DNA of 64,000 bases from DATLGB01 sp963726825. GTDB taxonomy: Bacteria > Actinomycetota > Thermoleophilia > Solirubrobacterales > Solirubrobacteraceae. Shown here in pieces: positions 44,376-55,076 of the stretch (its first letter is position 1; each line of letters starts with the position of its first letter). The stretch spans positions 558,001 through 622,000 of the forward strand of contig CAVSDT010000002.1 of assembly GCA_963726825.1 (NCBI GenBank), written 5' to 3'. The translations under genes were made by a program, and so were the position numbers. The notes under the pieces were generated by a model. It had not been told where the DNA came from. It saw nothing but the letters and a program-made list of their open reading frames with translations, and made no database searches.

Positions 44376-46345
44376 GGTGCGCCGGATCGTAGGGCCAGCT
44401 CCGCGACGAACGCGTCCCCGGTCATCGGCCGGGCGAACAGGTAGCCCTGCGCGAGCCCGCAGCCGAGCTCCGCGAGCGCCGCGAGCTGCGCCGGCGTCTC
44501 CACGCCCTCCGCCACGACGCTGAGTCCCAGCGAGGTGGCCATCCCGATGATCGCGCCGACGATCGCGGACGCCTCCTCGTCGGCGCCGAGGCCGTCGACG
44601 AACGAGCGGTCGACCTTCAGGCCGTCCAGCGGCAGCCGCCGCAGGTAGCCCAGTGACGAGTAGCCCGTCCCGAAGTCGTCGAGGAGCAGCCGCGCCCCGA
44701 GCGCGCGCAGCGCCTTCAGCGTCGCGCGGGAGGTGTCGGAGTCCTCGAGCAGGACGCCCTCGGTGATCTCGAGGGCGAGCAGGGAGGGATCGAGGCCGCT
44801 GTCGGTGATCGCGGCCGCGACGGCGTCGATCAGGCGCGGCCCGATCTGGCGCGGGGAGAGGTTGACCGTGACCGACACCCGCTTGCCGTCGACCGCCGGC
44901 CACGCGGCGCAGGCGCGGCAGGCCTCCTCGAGCACCCAGCGGCCCAGGCCGAGGATCAGGCCGCTCTCCTCGGCGACCGCGATGAACTCCCCCGGCCCGA
45001 GGAGCCCGCGCCGCGGATGGCGCCAGCGCACGAGCGCCTCGGCGGAGCAGATCGGGTGCGCGGGATCCGTGAGGTCGACGATCGGCTGGAAGTGGAGCTC
45101 GAACTGCTCCTCCTCGAGCGCGGCGCGCAGCTCGTTCTCGATCCGCAGCCGCTCCATCGCGTGCGCGCGCATCCGGTCGTCGAAGACCTCGTAGCCGTTG
45201 CGGCCGCCCAGCTTGGCGCGGTACATGGCCGCGTCCGCGTCGCGTACGAGCGCTGCCGGTGAGCTCGAGCCGGGCCCCGACAGCGCGATGCCGATCGAGG
45301 CGGAGATCACGTGCCGGCGCCCGCCCACCACGATCGGCTGGCTCAGGAGCTCGATCACGCTCTCGGCGACCCGCACGGGCCCGCTGCCGTCGTCGACGTC
45401 CTCGAGCAGGACGGCGAACTCGTCGCCGCCGAAGCGCGCCACGGTGTCGGAGTCGCGCAGCAGGTCGCGCAGGCGATCGGCAAGCGCGACGAGGAGCTGA
45501 TCGCCGGCGTGGTGGCCCAGCGAGTCGTTGACGACCTTGAAGTGGTCGAGGTCGAAGAACAGCACCGCGACCCGGCCGCCCCGGCGGCGCGCCCGGGCGA
45601 GCGCGCGCTCGACCCGGTCGGCGAACAGCGTCCGGTTGGGGAGCCCGGTGAGCGCGTCGTGGACGGCCTGGTGGAGGGCGTCGGAGACCATGCGCGCGTC
45701 CGTGAGCGCGATCGAGGCCTGCTCGGCGAACGCGGTCAGCGCCTCGCGCTCGTACGACGAGAAGCGCCGCTCCGGTCGCGTGGAGGCGACGGCCAGGCTC
45801 CCGACGACGCGGGCCTGCTCGCGCACGGGCGCGGCGATCGCGGCGTGGGCGCCGGCCGCGCGCACGGCTGCGATCGGGCGGGCGGCGGCCTGGTAGTGCT
45901 CGTCGACGACGAGCCGCTCCTCCACCACCGCGCGGCCCCCGACCCCGTCCGCGACGGGGGAGCGGGCCATCTCCGGGCCGAAATCGGCGCCCATCCCGAC
46001 CCAGGAGACCAGCCGCAGCCAGCCCGGGTCCTGCTCGTCGATCAGGCGCAGGCCCGCGATCGGCTCGTCCAGCAGCTCGGCGGCGCCGGCGACGATCGCG
46101 TCCAGCGTCTCCTGCAGGTCGGCGCGCCGGGTGATCGACTTCTGGATCTTCGAGAGCCGCTCCAGCAGGGCCTGGCGCTCCGCCAGCGCCGACACGACGC
46201 CGTCGAACTCGGCCTCCAGCACCGCGGCGGCGGCCGCGATCGCGAACGCCGTCTCGTCGTCGGACCCCGACGTGGCGCACGCCAGCGCCGAGAAGTCAGA
46301 CAGCGACCGGGCGAAGCGCGAGACGGACACGGGCTGCGAGGCCAT
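44294..46345 (-). CDS. GAF-GGDEF-EAL protein (cyclic di-GMP turnover)
   Basis: 683 aa. GAF sensor at about 65-215, GGDEF domain with intact RFGGDEFAV active site and upstream I-site RDSD (about 295-310), and EAL domain with AEALVRW, NLSPRQ, LEITEGVL and DDFGTGYSSLGYL. All key residues for both synthesis and hydrolysis are present. Cytoplasmic. c-di-GMP could influence the Tad pilus, which is inference. The last 25 or so residues are Ser/Arg-rich and overlap the malic enzyme gene. Confidence 0.92.
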   Translation of the reverse strand: MASQPVSVSRFARSLSDFSALACATSGSDDETAFAIAAAAAVLEAEFDGVVSALAERQALLERLSKIQKSITRRADLQETLDAIVAGAAELLDEPIAGLRLIDEQDPGWLRLVSWVGMGADFGPEMARSPVADGVGGRAVVEERLVVDEHYQAAARPIAAVRAAGAHAAIAAPVREQARVVGSLAVASTRPERRFSSYEREALTAFAEQASIALTDARMVSDALHQAVHDALTGLPNRTLFADRVERALARARRRGGRVAVLFFDLDHFKVVNDSLGHHAGDQLLVALADRLRDLLRDSDTVARFGGDEFAVLLEDVDDGSGPVRVAESVIELLSQPIVVGGRRHVISASIGIALSGPGSSSPAALVRDADAAMYRAKLGGRNGYEVFDDRMRAHAMERLRIENELRAALEEEQFELHFQPIVDLTDPAHPICSAEALVRWRHPRRGLLGPGEFIAVAEESGLILGLGRWVLEEACRACAAWPAVDGKRVSVTVNLSPRQIGPRLIDAVAAAITDSGLDPSLLALEITEGVLLEDSDTSRATLKALRALGARLLLDDFGTGYSSLGYLRRLPLDGLKVDRSFVDGLGADEEASAIVGAIIGMATSLGLSVVAEGVETPAQLAALAELGCGLAQGYLFARPMTGDAFVAELALRSGAPWPSRRLPSTRSRSVSGSSTSPGTSAA
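44386..44391 (-). promoter_or_regulatory. -10 hexamer TACGAT for the malic enzyme gene
   Basis: Minus-strand TACGAT ten bases before ATG 44375, inside the GGDEF/EAL gene. Confidence 0.4.
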
Positions 46346-46394
46346 TGCGACTGTGATCGACCCGAGGCGGCCCGGTCTTGAGCCCCGGCGTGGA

Positions 46395-46400
46395 TACCCT
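46395..46400 (+). promoter_or_regulatory. -10 hexamer TACCCT for polA
   Basis: TACCCT seven bases before ATG 46408; supports this ATG over the TTG at 46378. Confidence 0.5.
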
Positions 46401-46407
46401 CACCCCG

Positions 46408-49017
46408 ATGCCGACGGCGGACGACGATCGCACCTTGTACCTGATCGACGGCAACTCGCTGGCCTACCGCGCCTTCTTCGCGCTGCCGGAGTCGATCGCC
46501 ACCTCCGACGGGCGCCCGACCAACGCGATCTTCGGGTTCGCGTCGATGCTCGTCAAGCTCGTCACGGACTTCGGCGTGGTCCCCACGATCGTCGTCTGGG
46601 ACGCCGGCTCCTCCGGCCGCAAGGAGGTCTATCCCGAGTACAAGGGGACGCGGGCCAAGCAGCCGGACCTGCTGCGCGAGCAGTGGCCGGCGCTGCAGCC
46701 GCTCGTGGACGCCTTCGGCTACTCCAACCTGCGCGTGGACGGCTTCGAGGCCGACGACGTGATCGCGTCGCTCGCCGAGCGCTGCCGGGCCGAGGACATC
46801 CCGGTGATGATCGTCACGGGCGACCGCGACGCCTTCCAGCTGATCGACGGCCCGGTGAAGGTGATGGCCACCGCCCGCGGCATCACCGAGACGAAGGTCT
46901 ATGACCGCGAGGCCGTGATCGAGCGCTACGGCGTCGCCCCCGAGATGATCCCGGACTTCTACGGGCTCAAGGGCGACACGTCCGACAACATCCCCGGCGT
47001 CCCGGGCATCGGCGACAAGACGGCGGCCCAGCTCCTGGACCGGTTCGGCGACCTCGAGACGGTCCTCGCCTCCGTCGACCAGATCTCGGGCGCCAAGCGC
47101 AAGCAGAACCTGATCGACCACGCCGACGACGCGCGCGTCTCGAAGGTCCTGGCGACGATGAAGCGCGACGTCCCGACGGACGAGATCGACCTCAAGGACG
47201 AGCTCGTGCGCTCGCCCGACCGCTCCAAGCTGCGCGCGATGTTCCGCGAGTTCGAGCTGCGCGACCCGCTGCGCCGGCTCGAGGAGGCGCTGGAGGAGCA
47301 CGAGGGCGAGGACGCGACCGCGTCGCTGCCGCGACCGGAGGACGCGACGCGCCTCGCGCTCGACGTCACCGCCGACGCCGTCCCGTCCGACCTGACCGGC
47401 CTCGCAGGCGAGGAGATCGCGCTCGCCGCCGCCGCGCCCGAGGTCCCGGAGGGCGAGCTGGTCGGTCCCGACGCCACCTGGCGCTTCGGCGCCTGGGGCG
47501 GGGAGGGCCCGGCGCTGGCCGGTCCCGTCGACGACCCCGAGCGGCTCGCCGCGGCCCTCGCCGAGCGCGCCGTCGTGGCGCACGACGCGAAGGCGCTGCT
47601 CGCCGTCCCCGACCACCTCGTCTTCGACACCGAGATCGGCGCCTACCTGCTCGACCCCGCGCGTCGCGGCTACCCCCTCCACGAGCTGACGGAGGAGCGC
47701 GGCATCGCGGTCGACGCCGACGACCCGCTCGCCATCGAGGCCGCGCTGACGCTCAAGCTCGCGGCGGAGCAGCGGCCGGTCCTCGAGGAGCGCGGGCTGA
47801 TCGACCTGATGACCCGCGTCGAGATCCCGCTCGTGCGGGTGCTGCGCGCGATGGAGGTCGAGGGGATCAAGCTCGACGTGCCCCAGCTCGACGGCGTCGG
47901 CGCGCGGGTCAACGAGCGCTGCGACGTGCTCGAGCGCGAGATCTGGGAGCAGGCCGGGGAGGAGTTCGTCATCGGCTCGCCGCAGCAGCTCGGCTCGATC
48001 CTGTTCGAGAAGCTCGGCCTCAGCCGCAAGCGCCGCGGCAAGACCGGCTTCTCCACCGACGCCCGCGTGCTGCAGGCGATCCGCGACGAGCACCCGATCA
48101 TCCCGCTGATCGAGGAGTACCGGGAGCTGTCGAAGCTCGCGCAGACGTACTTCGAGACGCTCAAGGCCCACATCGCGCCCGACACGCGGCGCCTGCACAC
48201 GACCTTCCAGCAGACCGCGACCGCCACCGGCCGCCTGTCGTCCATCAACCCGAACCTGCAGAACATCCCGATCCGCACGGAGACCGGGCGCGAGATCCGC
48301 CGCTGCTTCGTCGCCGAGGCGGGCAACCAGCTGCTGTCGGTCGACTACGGGCAGGTCGAGCTGCGGGTGCTCGCGCACATCGCGGGGGAGGACGTCCTGC
48401 GCGACATCTTCCGCCGCGGCGGCGACGTGCACGCCGAGACCGCCTCGCGCGTCTTCGACGTCGCCCCCGCCGACGTCGACGTCGGTCAGCGCTCGAAGGC
48501 GAAGATGGTCAACTACGGCATCGTCTACGGCCTGAGCGCCTACGGGCTGTCCGACCGGCTCGGCATCCCGCAGGACGAGGCGCAGGAGTTCATCGACCGC
48601 TACCTCGAGCGCTTCCCGGCCGTCGCCCGGTTCATGACGGACGCGGTCGAGCAGGCCGAGCAGCACGGCTACGTCTCGACGCTCCTCGGGCGCCGGCGCC
48701 AGATCCCGGAGCTGCGCGCGCGCAACTGGGGGGTGCGCAAGCTCGGCGAGCGCCTCGCGGTCAACACCGTCATCCAGGGGACCGCGGCCGACATCATCAA
48801 GGTCGCCATGGTGCGCTGCCACGCCGCGCTGGAGGCGTCCGGGCTGACGACGCGGCTGATCCTGCAGATCCACGACGAGCTCCTGTTCGAGGGCCCGCCG
48901 GAGGAGATGGAGGCCGCGAAGGAGCTCGTCTGCCGCGAGATGGTCGCCGCCGCCGACCTCGATCCGACGCTGGCGGTCGACGCCGGCGTGGGGCCCAACT
49001 GGCTCGACGCGAAGTAG
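46408..49017 (+). CDS. polA: DNA polymerase I
   Basis: 869 aa. 5'-3' exonuclease at 1-290 (LIDGNSLAYRAFFAL, TGDRDAFQLI, GLKGDTSDNIPGVPGIGDKTA). The middle 3'-5' exonuclease-like domain lacks the DxE motif (only ALDVTAD), so proofreading is probably lost. Polymerase motifs: A SVDYGQVELRVLAHIAGE, B KAKMVNYGIVYGLS, C LQIHDELLFEG. The Tyr in NYG is the position that is Phe in E. coli and Taq. Repairs gaps and removes RNA primers. A TTG 30 bases upstream is the alternative start. Divergent from the GGDEF/EAL gene. Confidence 0.95.
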   Translation: MPTADDDRTLYLIDGNSLAYRAFFALPESIATSDGRPTNAIFGFASMLVKLVTDFGVVPTIVVWDAGSSGRKEVYPEYKGTRAKQPDLLREQWPALQPLVDAFGYSNLRVDGFEADDVIASLAERCRAEDIPVMIVTGDRDAFQLIDGPVKVMATARGITETKVYDREAVIERYGVAPEMIPDFYGLKGDTSDNIPGVPGIGDKTAAQLLDRFGDLETVLASVDQISGAKRKQNLIDHADDARVSKVLATMKRDVPTDEIDLKDELVRSPDRSKLRAMFREFELRDPLRRLEEALEEHEGEDATASLPRPEDATRLALDVTADAVPSDLTGLAGEEIALAAAAPEVPEGELVGPDATWRFGAWGGEGPALAGPVDDPERLAAALAERAVVAHDAKALLAVPDHLVFDTEIGAYLLDPARRGYPLHELTEERGIAVDADDPLAIEAALTLKLAAEQRPVLEERGLIDLMTRVEIPLVRVLRAMEVEGIKLDVPQLDGVGARVNERCDVLEREIWEQAGEEFVIGSPQQLGSILFEKLGLSRKRRGKTGFSTDARVLQAIRDEHPIIPLIEEYRELSKLAQTYFETLKAHIAPDTRRLHTTFQQTATATGRLSSINPNLQNIPIRTETGREIRRCFVAEAGNQLLSVDYGQVELRVLAHIAGEDVLRDIFRRGGDVHAETASRVFDVAPADVDVGQRSKAKMVNYGIVYGLSAYGLSDRLGIPQDEAQEFIDRYLERFPAVARFMTDAVEQAEQHGYVSTLLGRRRQIPELRARNWGVRKLGERLAVNTVIQGTAADIIKVAMVRCHAALEASGLTTRLILQIHDELLFEGPPEEMEAAKELVCREMVAAADLDPTLAVDAGVGPNWLDAK

Positions 49018-49039
49018 TCGCGCCGGACCGGGCCCGGGG

Positions 49040-50200
49040 TCAGCCGGTGGCCGCGACCTCGCGCTGCGACCGGCCCGCGGGCGCGGGCGGCGGGGCCGGC
49101 AGCGCGAGCGCCGGCGGGCAGATCCGCAGGTAGTGCCGGAAGGTCCACAGCGCCAGGCGCCGGCGCGCGAACGTCCGCGCCATGCGGTCGAGCGGCCGGC
49201 CGTGCAGATGCCGGATCGACTGCTGCACGCGGTACATGGACTCGAACTTCCAGCCCATGGCGTCCGACGCGCGCGCGTAGGCGCGCGCGGCCTGGGCGGG
49301 CTCCCGGTCGCCGGCGACGACCGCCGCCAGCTCGCGACCGAGCACCGCGCCCATCACCAGCGCGGGCCGGATGCCCTCGGCCGTCAGCGGCAGGCAGTGC
49401 CCGGCGGAGTCACCGGCGAAGAAGACGCCGTCCTCGATGACGGGGCGCAGGCGGTGGGGGATCCAGTTGCCCTGGTAGCCGTCCGGTGTGCGGCCCAGGT
49501 CGTCGACGAGCTGCACGGTGGGCTGCTTGACGTGGACGGTGGGATCGAAGGAGCCGACGCCGACGCGCACCTCGTGATCGGCCGGGAACGACCAGGAGTA
49601 GCCGGGGGAGACGTAGCGGTCGTCGATGAACAGCTCGAGGTCGTCGGCCTGACCCTCGGGGTGGACCTCCAGGCCGCGCGAGAGGGCGGCGTCGGGCGGC
49701 TGGATCGGCGTGCCGTTGGAGAGCACCCGGCGCCAGCCGAGCGCGTCGACGACGAGCGGGGCGGTCAGCTCGCCGCGGTCGGTGACGATGACGTGATCGC
49801 TGCCGCGGCGCTCCCGGCGCTCCACCTTCGCGGTCTCGAACACCGCGTCGCCGGCCTGCGCCCACAGCAGCCGGCACAGCTCGCGGTAGTCGAAGGTGGA
49901 GAAGGAGAACGGCAGCGGCCAGCGGGCGCGCACCCGCGGGGTCTTGACGAGCAGCGTGTCGAAGCGCTGCAGGATCGACCCCTCGAGGCCCATGTGCTCG
50001 AGCAGCTCGGTGGGGGCGGCGCAGGCGCTCGTCTGACGCTCGCCGATCTCGTAGCGGTCCAGCACGAGGACGCTCGCCCCGCTGGCCCGCAGCTCGCGGG
50101 CGACCGCGAGCCCGGCGAAGGAGGCGCCGCAGACGATCACGTCCCAGCGGCCGGAGAGGGGTGTGCGGTCGGCTCCGCGCTTGGTGGCTCGAACGGGCAT
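49040..50200 (-). CDS. FAD-dependent oxidoreductase, paralogue of 24461-25594
   Basis: 386 aa. FAD fold WDVIVCGASFAGLAVAREL, YEIGERQTSACA, second FAD site VFFAGDSAGHCLPLTAEG and GYQGNWIPHRLRP. N-terminal ATKRGADRTPL and long blocks match the gene beside the phytoene synthase. ATG 50200 starts this shared N terminus. Probably acts on a lipid or isoprenoid; no partner synthase beside this copy. Confidence 0.83.
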   Translation of the reverse strand: MPVRATKRGADRTPLSGRWDVIVCGASFAGLAVARELRASGASVLVLDRYEIGERQTSACAAPTELLEHMGLEGSILQRFDTLLVKTPRVRARWPLPFSFSTFDYRELCRLLWAQAGDAVFETAKVERRERRGSDHVIVTDRGELTAPLVVDALGWRRVLSNGTPIQPPDAALSRGLEVHPEGQADDLELFIDDRYVSPGYSWSFPADHEVRVGVGSFDPTVHVKQPTVQLVDDLGRTPDGYQGNWIPHRLRPVIEDGVFFAGDSAGHCLPLTAEGIRPALVMGAVLGRELAAVVAGDREPAQAARAYARASDAMGWKFESMYRVQQSIRHLHGRPLDRMARTFARRRLALWTFRHYLRICPPALALPAPPPAPAGRSQREVAATG

Positions 50201-50212
50201 GGGCGGCGATTC

Positions 50213-50218
50213 AGGGTA
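50213..50218 (-). promoter_or_regulatory. -10 hexamer TACCCT for the second FAD oxidoreductase
   Basis: Minus-strand TACCCT twelve bases before ATG 50200. Confidence 0.35.
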
Positions 50219-50303
50219 CGCGGCCCGCCGCCGAACCGGTTCAAGCACCGCGAGGCCGTCCTCGGTCACCCCGCGCGGGCTGACCGCGCCCGGCGATCCC
50301 GCC

Positions 50304-50309
50304 TACACT
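50304..50309 (+). promoter_or_regulatory. -10 hexamer TACACT of the rpsA promoter
   Basis: TACACT with CTGACC 18 bases upstream (50280-50285) looks like a full promoter; the start ATG 50322 is 12 bases further. Confidence 0.5.
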
Positions 50310-50321
50310 CCTTGGCTCTCT

Positions 50322-51701
50322 ATGAACGCAACTCTCGCCCCTACTACCCCCTCCGCCAAGGTCGTCGACGGTTCCGACGGCCTGCTGCTCGAGATCGACG
50401 GCCAGATCGTCCCGAACTACGACGCGACGATCCATCCGTTCGAGGAGGGCGACGTCGTCACCGGCAACGTCGTCCGCATCGACAAGGATGAAGTGCTCAT
50501 CGACATCGGGTACAAGAGCGAAGGGGTCATCCCCTCCAACGAGCTCTCGATCCGCAAGTCGGTCGACCCGTCCGACGAGGTCGCCATCGGTGAGGAGGTC
50601 GACGCCCTCGTCCTCACCAAGGAGGACCAGGACGGCCGCCTGATCCTCTCCAAGAAGCGCGCCCGCTTCGAGCGCGCCTGGCGCCGCATCGAGGCTGCCG
50701 CCGACTCCGGCCAGCCCGTCGAGGGCCAGGTCATCGAGGTCGTCAAGGGCGGCCTCATCATCGACCTCGGCGTCCGCGGCTTCCTGCCCGCCTCGCTCGT
50801 CGACATCCGCCGCGTCCCCAACCTGGACGAGTACCTCGGCGGCTCGATCGAGTGCAAGGTCATCGAGCTCAACCGCTCGCGCAACAACGTCGTCCTCTCG
50901 CGCCGTGCGGTGCTCGAGGAGGAGCGCAAGGAGCAGCGCCAGCAGATCCTCGACCGCCTGCAGCCGGGCATGGTCATCGAGGGCCAGATCTCGAACATCG
51001 TCGACTTCGGCGCGTTCGTGGACCTCGACGGGATCGACGGCCTGATCCACATCTCCGAGCTCTCGTGGTCGCACGTCAACCACCCGAGCGAGATCCTCTC
51101 GATCGGCGACACCGTCCAGGTCAAGGTGCTCGACATCGACCGCGACCGCCAGCGCATCTCCCTCGGTCTCAAGCAGACCCAGGAGGATCCGTGGCAGCGC
51201 GTCGTGGACACCTACCGCGTCGGCGATGAGCTGGAGGGCCAGGTCACGAAGGTCGTCGCGTTCGGTGCCTTCGTCGAGATCCTCGAGGGGGTCGAGGGCC
51301 TGGTGCACATCTCCGAGCTCGCCGACCACCACGTGGAGAACCCGCGCGAGGTCGTCACGCCCGGCATGGACGTGCGCGTCAAGATCCTCGAGATCGACTC
51401 CGAGCGCCGCCGGCTGTCGCTGTCGGTCAAGCGCGTCGAGGGTCAGGTCCTGCCGCTGATCGACAACCCGACCGGCGACCTCGACGACATGCCCGAGCTG
51501 GGCCTGTCGGAGGACGTCTTCACGGAGGGCTCGCTCGCCCCGGAGGTCACCACGACCGCCGAGGACGCCGAGCCCGCCACCGGCGACGTCGCCCCCGGCG
51601 ACGTCGAGGTCGAGATCCCCGAGGGCGTCTCGGACCAGGTCGAGCGCGAGGCCGAGGACACCGACGGCTCCGGCGAGACGCCGGGCTCGACCGTCGAGTA
51701 G
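50322..51701 (+). CDS. rpsA: 30S ribosomal protein S1
   Basis: 459 aa with four S1 RNA-binding domains (about 38-108, 125-193, 210-282, 295-370): EGDVVTGNVVRIDKDEVLIDIG, GQVIEVVKGGLIIDLGVRG, GQISNIVDFGAFVDLDG, GQVTKVVAFGAFVEILEG. The acidic C-terminal tail is typical of actinobacterial S1. Binds mRNA on the 30S subunit. Start ATG 50322 after a TACACT promoter. Confidence 0.94.
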   Translation: MNATLAPTTPSAKVVDGSDGLLLEIDGQIVPNYDATIHPFEEGDVVTGNVVRIDKDEVLIDIGYKSEGVIPSNELSIRKSVDPSDEVAIGEEVDALVLTKEDQDGRLILSKKRARFERAWRRIEAAADSGQPVEGQVIEVVKGGLIIDLGVRGFLPASLVDIRRVPNLDEYLGGSIECKVIELNRSRNNVVLSRRAVLEEERKEQRQQILDRLQPGMVIEGQISNIVDFGAFVDLDGIDGLIHISELSWSHVNHPSEILSIGDTVQVKVLDIDRDRQRISLGLKQTQEDPWQRVVDTYRVGDELEGQVTKVVAFGAFVEILEGVEGLVHISELADHHVENPREVVTPGMDVRVKILEIDSERRRLSLSVKRVEGQVLPLIDNPTGDLDDMPELGLSEDVFTEGSLAPEVTTTAEDAEPATGDVAPGDVEVEIPEGVSDQVEREAEDTDGSGETPGSTVE

Positions 51702-51704
51702 ACG

Positions 51705-52304
51705 TTGGCACGGCCACCCCTCCTCGGCCTGACCGGGGGGATCGGGGCCGGCAAGTCCGAGGCGCTCGCCGCACTGGAGCGCCTCGGCGCCGCGACCCTG
51801 TCCACGGACGCGGTCGTGCACGAGCTGTACGAGTCCCCCGAGCTGGTCGCGCTGGTGCGCGACCGCTGGGGTGACTCGGTGGCGCCGGACGGGGTCGTGG
51901 ACCGCGGCGCCGTGGCGCGCTTCGCCTTCGCCTCCGACGCCGAGCGCGGCTGGCTGGAGCAGCAGCTGTGGCCGCGGGTGGGGGAGCGCGTCGCCGCCTT
52001 CATCCAGGCGTCGGCCGCACACGAGCCCGCCCCCCGCGCGATCGTGATCGAGACGCCGCTGCTGTTCGAGGCGGGCATGGAGGCGATGTACGACGCGACC
52101 GTCGCGGTCGTCGCCGACGAGGACGTCCGTGCCGAGCGCGCGGGCGCCCGCGGGCACGAGGCGGTCGACGAACGCACCACGCGGCAGCTGACCCAGCAGG
52201 AGAAGGCCGACCGGGCGACGTACGTGGTGCGCAACGACGGTTCGGTCTCGGACCTCGAAGCCGCCTTGTCCGAGCTGCTCGCCACACTGACCCCCTCACC
52301 GTGA
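51705..52304 (+). CDS. coaE: Dephospho-CoA kinase
   Basis: 199 aa P-loop kinase. Walker A GLTGGIGAGKSEAL, LSTDAVVHEL (Asp catalytic), VIETPLLFEAGM. Last step of CoA synthesis. Starts at TTG 51705, three bases after the rpsA stop. rpsA-coaE adjacency is usual in actinobacteria. TGA overlaps the next GTG. Confidence 0.93.
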   Translation: MARPPLLGLTGGIGAGKSEALAALERLGAATLSTDAVVHELYESPELVALVRDRWGDSVAPDGVVDRGAVARFAFASDAERGWLEQQLWPRVGERVAAFIQASAAHEPAPRAIVIETPLLFEAGMEAMYDATVAVVADEDVRAERAGARGHEAVDERTTRQLTQQEKADRATYVVRNDGSVSDLEAALSELLATLTPSP

Positions 52305-52993
52305 GCGCGTCCACCCGATCACGATCGGCCTCCACCGCGTCCCGCTCCGGCCGTGCCCGCCCGGCGCGCCGGACCGCGGCGGCCAAGCGCCGCCTGGAGC
52401 GTCGGCAGCGGCTGCGCCGGCGGCTGTGGCTGATCGGGGGCGCCGCGATCGCGGCGCTCGTGGTCGCGGCCCTCGTCTCGCCCATGGCCGACAAGGCGGT
52501 CAAGGAGATCGCCCTGCCGCTGCGCCACGAGGACATCATCCGCCAGCAGGCGCGGGAGAAGGGCCTCGACCCCGCGCTGATCGCCGCGGTCATCTACCAG
52601 GAGTCCCGCTTCCGCGACGGCCAGGTCTCCGACGCCGGGGCGCAGGGCCTGATGCAGCTGCTGCCCTCCACCGCCGAGTACATCGCCAACCTCTCCGGCG
52701 GCACGGCGTTCGTGCAGGGCGACCTCGCCACCGCCCAGGTCAACATCTCCTACGGCGCCTACTACCTGCGCTACCTCGAGAAGAAGTACCGCGGCTCCGA
52801 CGCCCTCGCGCTCGCCGCCTACAACGGGGGGGAGGGCCAGCTGGACGAGTGGCTGCGCTCGGCCGCCGACCGGGGCGAGACGTTCGATCCCGGCAAGCAC
52901 ATCCCGTTCCCCGAGACGCGCGAGTACGTCGAGAGCGTGCTCGACCTGCGCTCGCAGTACCGGTCCCAGTACGAGCGCGAGCTCGGCATCTGA
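52301..52993 (+). CDS. Membrane-anchored lytic transglycosylase
   Basis: 230 aa. Basic Ser/Arg-rich N terminus, one helix (LWLIGGAAIAALVVAALVS, about 45-63), then an SLT domain of the GH23 type: AVIYQESRFRDGQVSDAGAQ with catalytic Glu, GLMQLLPSTAEYIA, and AYNGGEGQLDEWL. Cleaves peptidoglycan glycan strands. GTG overlaps the coaE stop. Confidence 0.9.
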   Translation: MSASTRSRSASTASRSGRARPARRTAAAKRRLERRQRLRRRLWLIGGAAIAALVVAALVSPMADKAVKEIALPLRHEDIIRQQAREKGLDPALIAAVIYQESRFRDGQVSDAGAQGLMQLLPSTAEYIANLSGGTAFVQGDLATAQVNISYGAYYLRYLEKKYRGSDALALAAYNGGEGQLDEWLRSAADRGETFDPGKHIPFPETREYVESVLDLRSQYRSQYERELGI

Positions 52994-53015
52994 GACCGGT
53001 GCGGGCCGTGTGCGG

Positions 53016-54224
<1,209 letters not shown>

Positions 54225-54248
54225 GGTGCGCGGCTCCTTTTGACGGGT

Positions 54249-55076
54249 TCAGCCCTTCACCGCGCCGGAGGTCAACCCGGCCACGATGCGGCGCTGGAAG
54301 ATGAGGACGATGATGATGATCGGGATCGTGACGATCACCGCTGCCGCGGCGATGGAGCCGTAGGGCGCCTGGAACTGCGAGGCGCCGGAGAACTGCGACA
54401 GGGCGGCCGGGACCGTCTGGGCGTTCGAGGTCGAGCTGAGCGACACCGCGAAGACGAAGTCGTTCCAGCACATGATGAAGACGATGATCGCCGTGGTGAA
54501 CACGGCTGGGGTCGCCAGCGGGACCATCACCTTGCGAAACGCCACCGCGGGCGTGGCGCCGTCGACCTGGGCCGCCTGCTCGAGCTCCCACGGGATCTCG
54601 CGGAAGAACGCCGACATCGTGTAGATCGCGAGGGGGAGGGCGAACGTCAGGTCGGGGATGATCAGGCCGAGCTTCGTGTCGAAGAGGCCGAGCGCCCGCC
54701 ACATGTTGAACAGCGGGCCGACGATCGAGATCGCAGGGAACATCGCGATCGCGAGCGCCGCGCCGAGGATCAGGCCCTTGCCCGGGAACTCGAGCCGGGC
54801 GATCGCATAGGCGGCCATCGCCGCGAGCGCCACGGCGATCACCGTCGCCACCGCGGCGATGATGAGCGAGTTGGCCAGTGCCGACGTGAAGATGTCCTGC
54901 TCGAAGATGTTCCTGTAGTTCTCGAGCGAGAACGTCTTCGGGATGACCCGGCCGTCGAGGACGTCTGCCGGCTTCTTCAGCGAGAGGACGACGATCCACA
55001 GGACGGGCAGCAGCGCAGCCGCGACGACGACCGCGTTGATCCCGTACCAGGGCCCCTTGCGTTGTGACGAGCTCAC
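54249..55076 (-). CDS. Sugar ABC permease, MalG type
   Basis: 275 aa, six helices. EAA loop EQAAQVDGATPAVAFRKVMVPLATP, which contacts the ATPase. GTG overlaps the stop of the MalF-type gene (GTGA). Substrate not shown by sequence. Confidence 0.92.
   Translation of the reverse strand: MSSSQRKGPWYGINAVVVAAALLPVLWIVVLSLKKPADVLDGRVIPKTFSLENYRNIFEQDIFTSALANSLIIAAVATVIAVALAAMAAYAIARLEFPGKGLILGAALAIAMFPAISIVGPLFNMWRALGLFDTKLGLIIPDLTFALPLAIYTMSAFFREIPWELEQAAQVDGATPAVAFRKVMVPLATPAVFTTAIIVFIMCWNDFVFAVSLSSTSNAQTVPAALSQFSGASQFQAPYGSIAAAAVIVTIPIIIIVLIFQRRIVAGLTSGAVKG

Noticed and set aside
50233..50242. GAACCGGTTC as a second LexA box near rpsA
   Set aside because: The half-sites are separated by two bases, not four, so it does not fit the SOS box.
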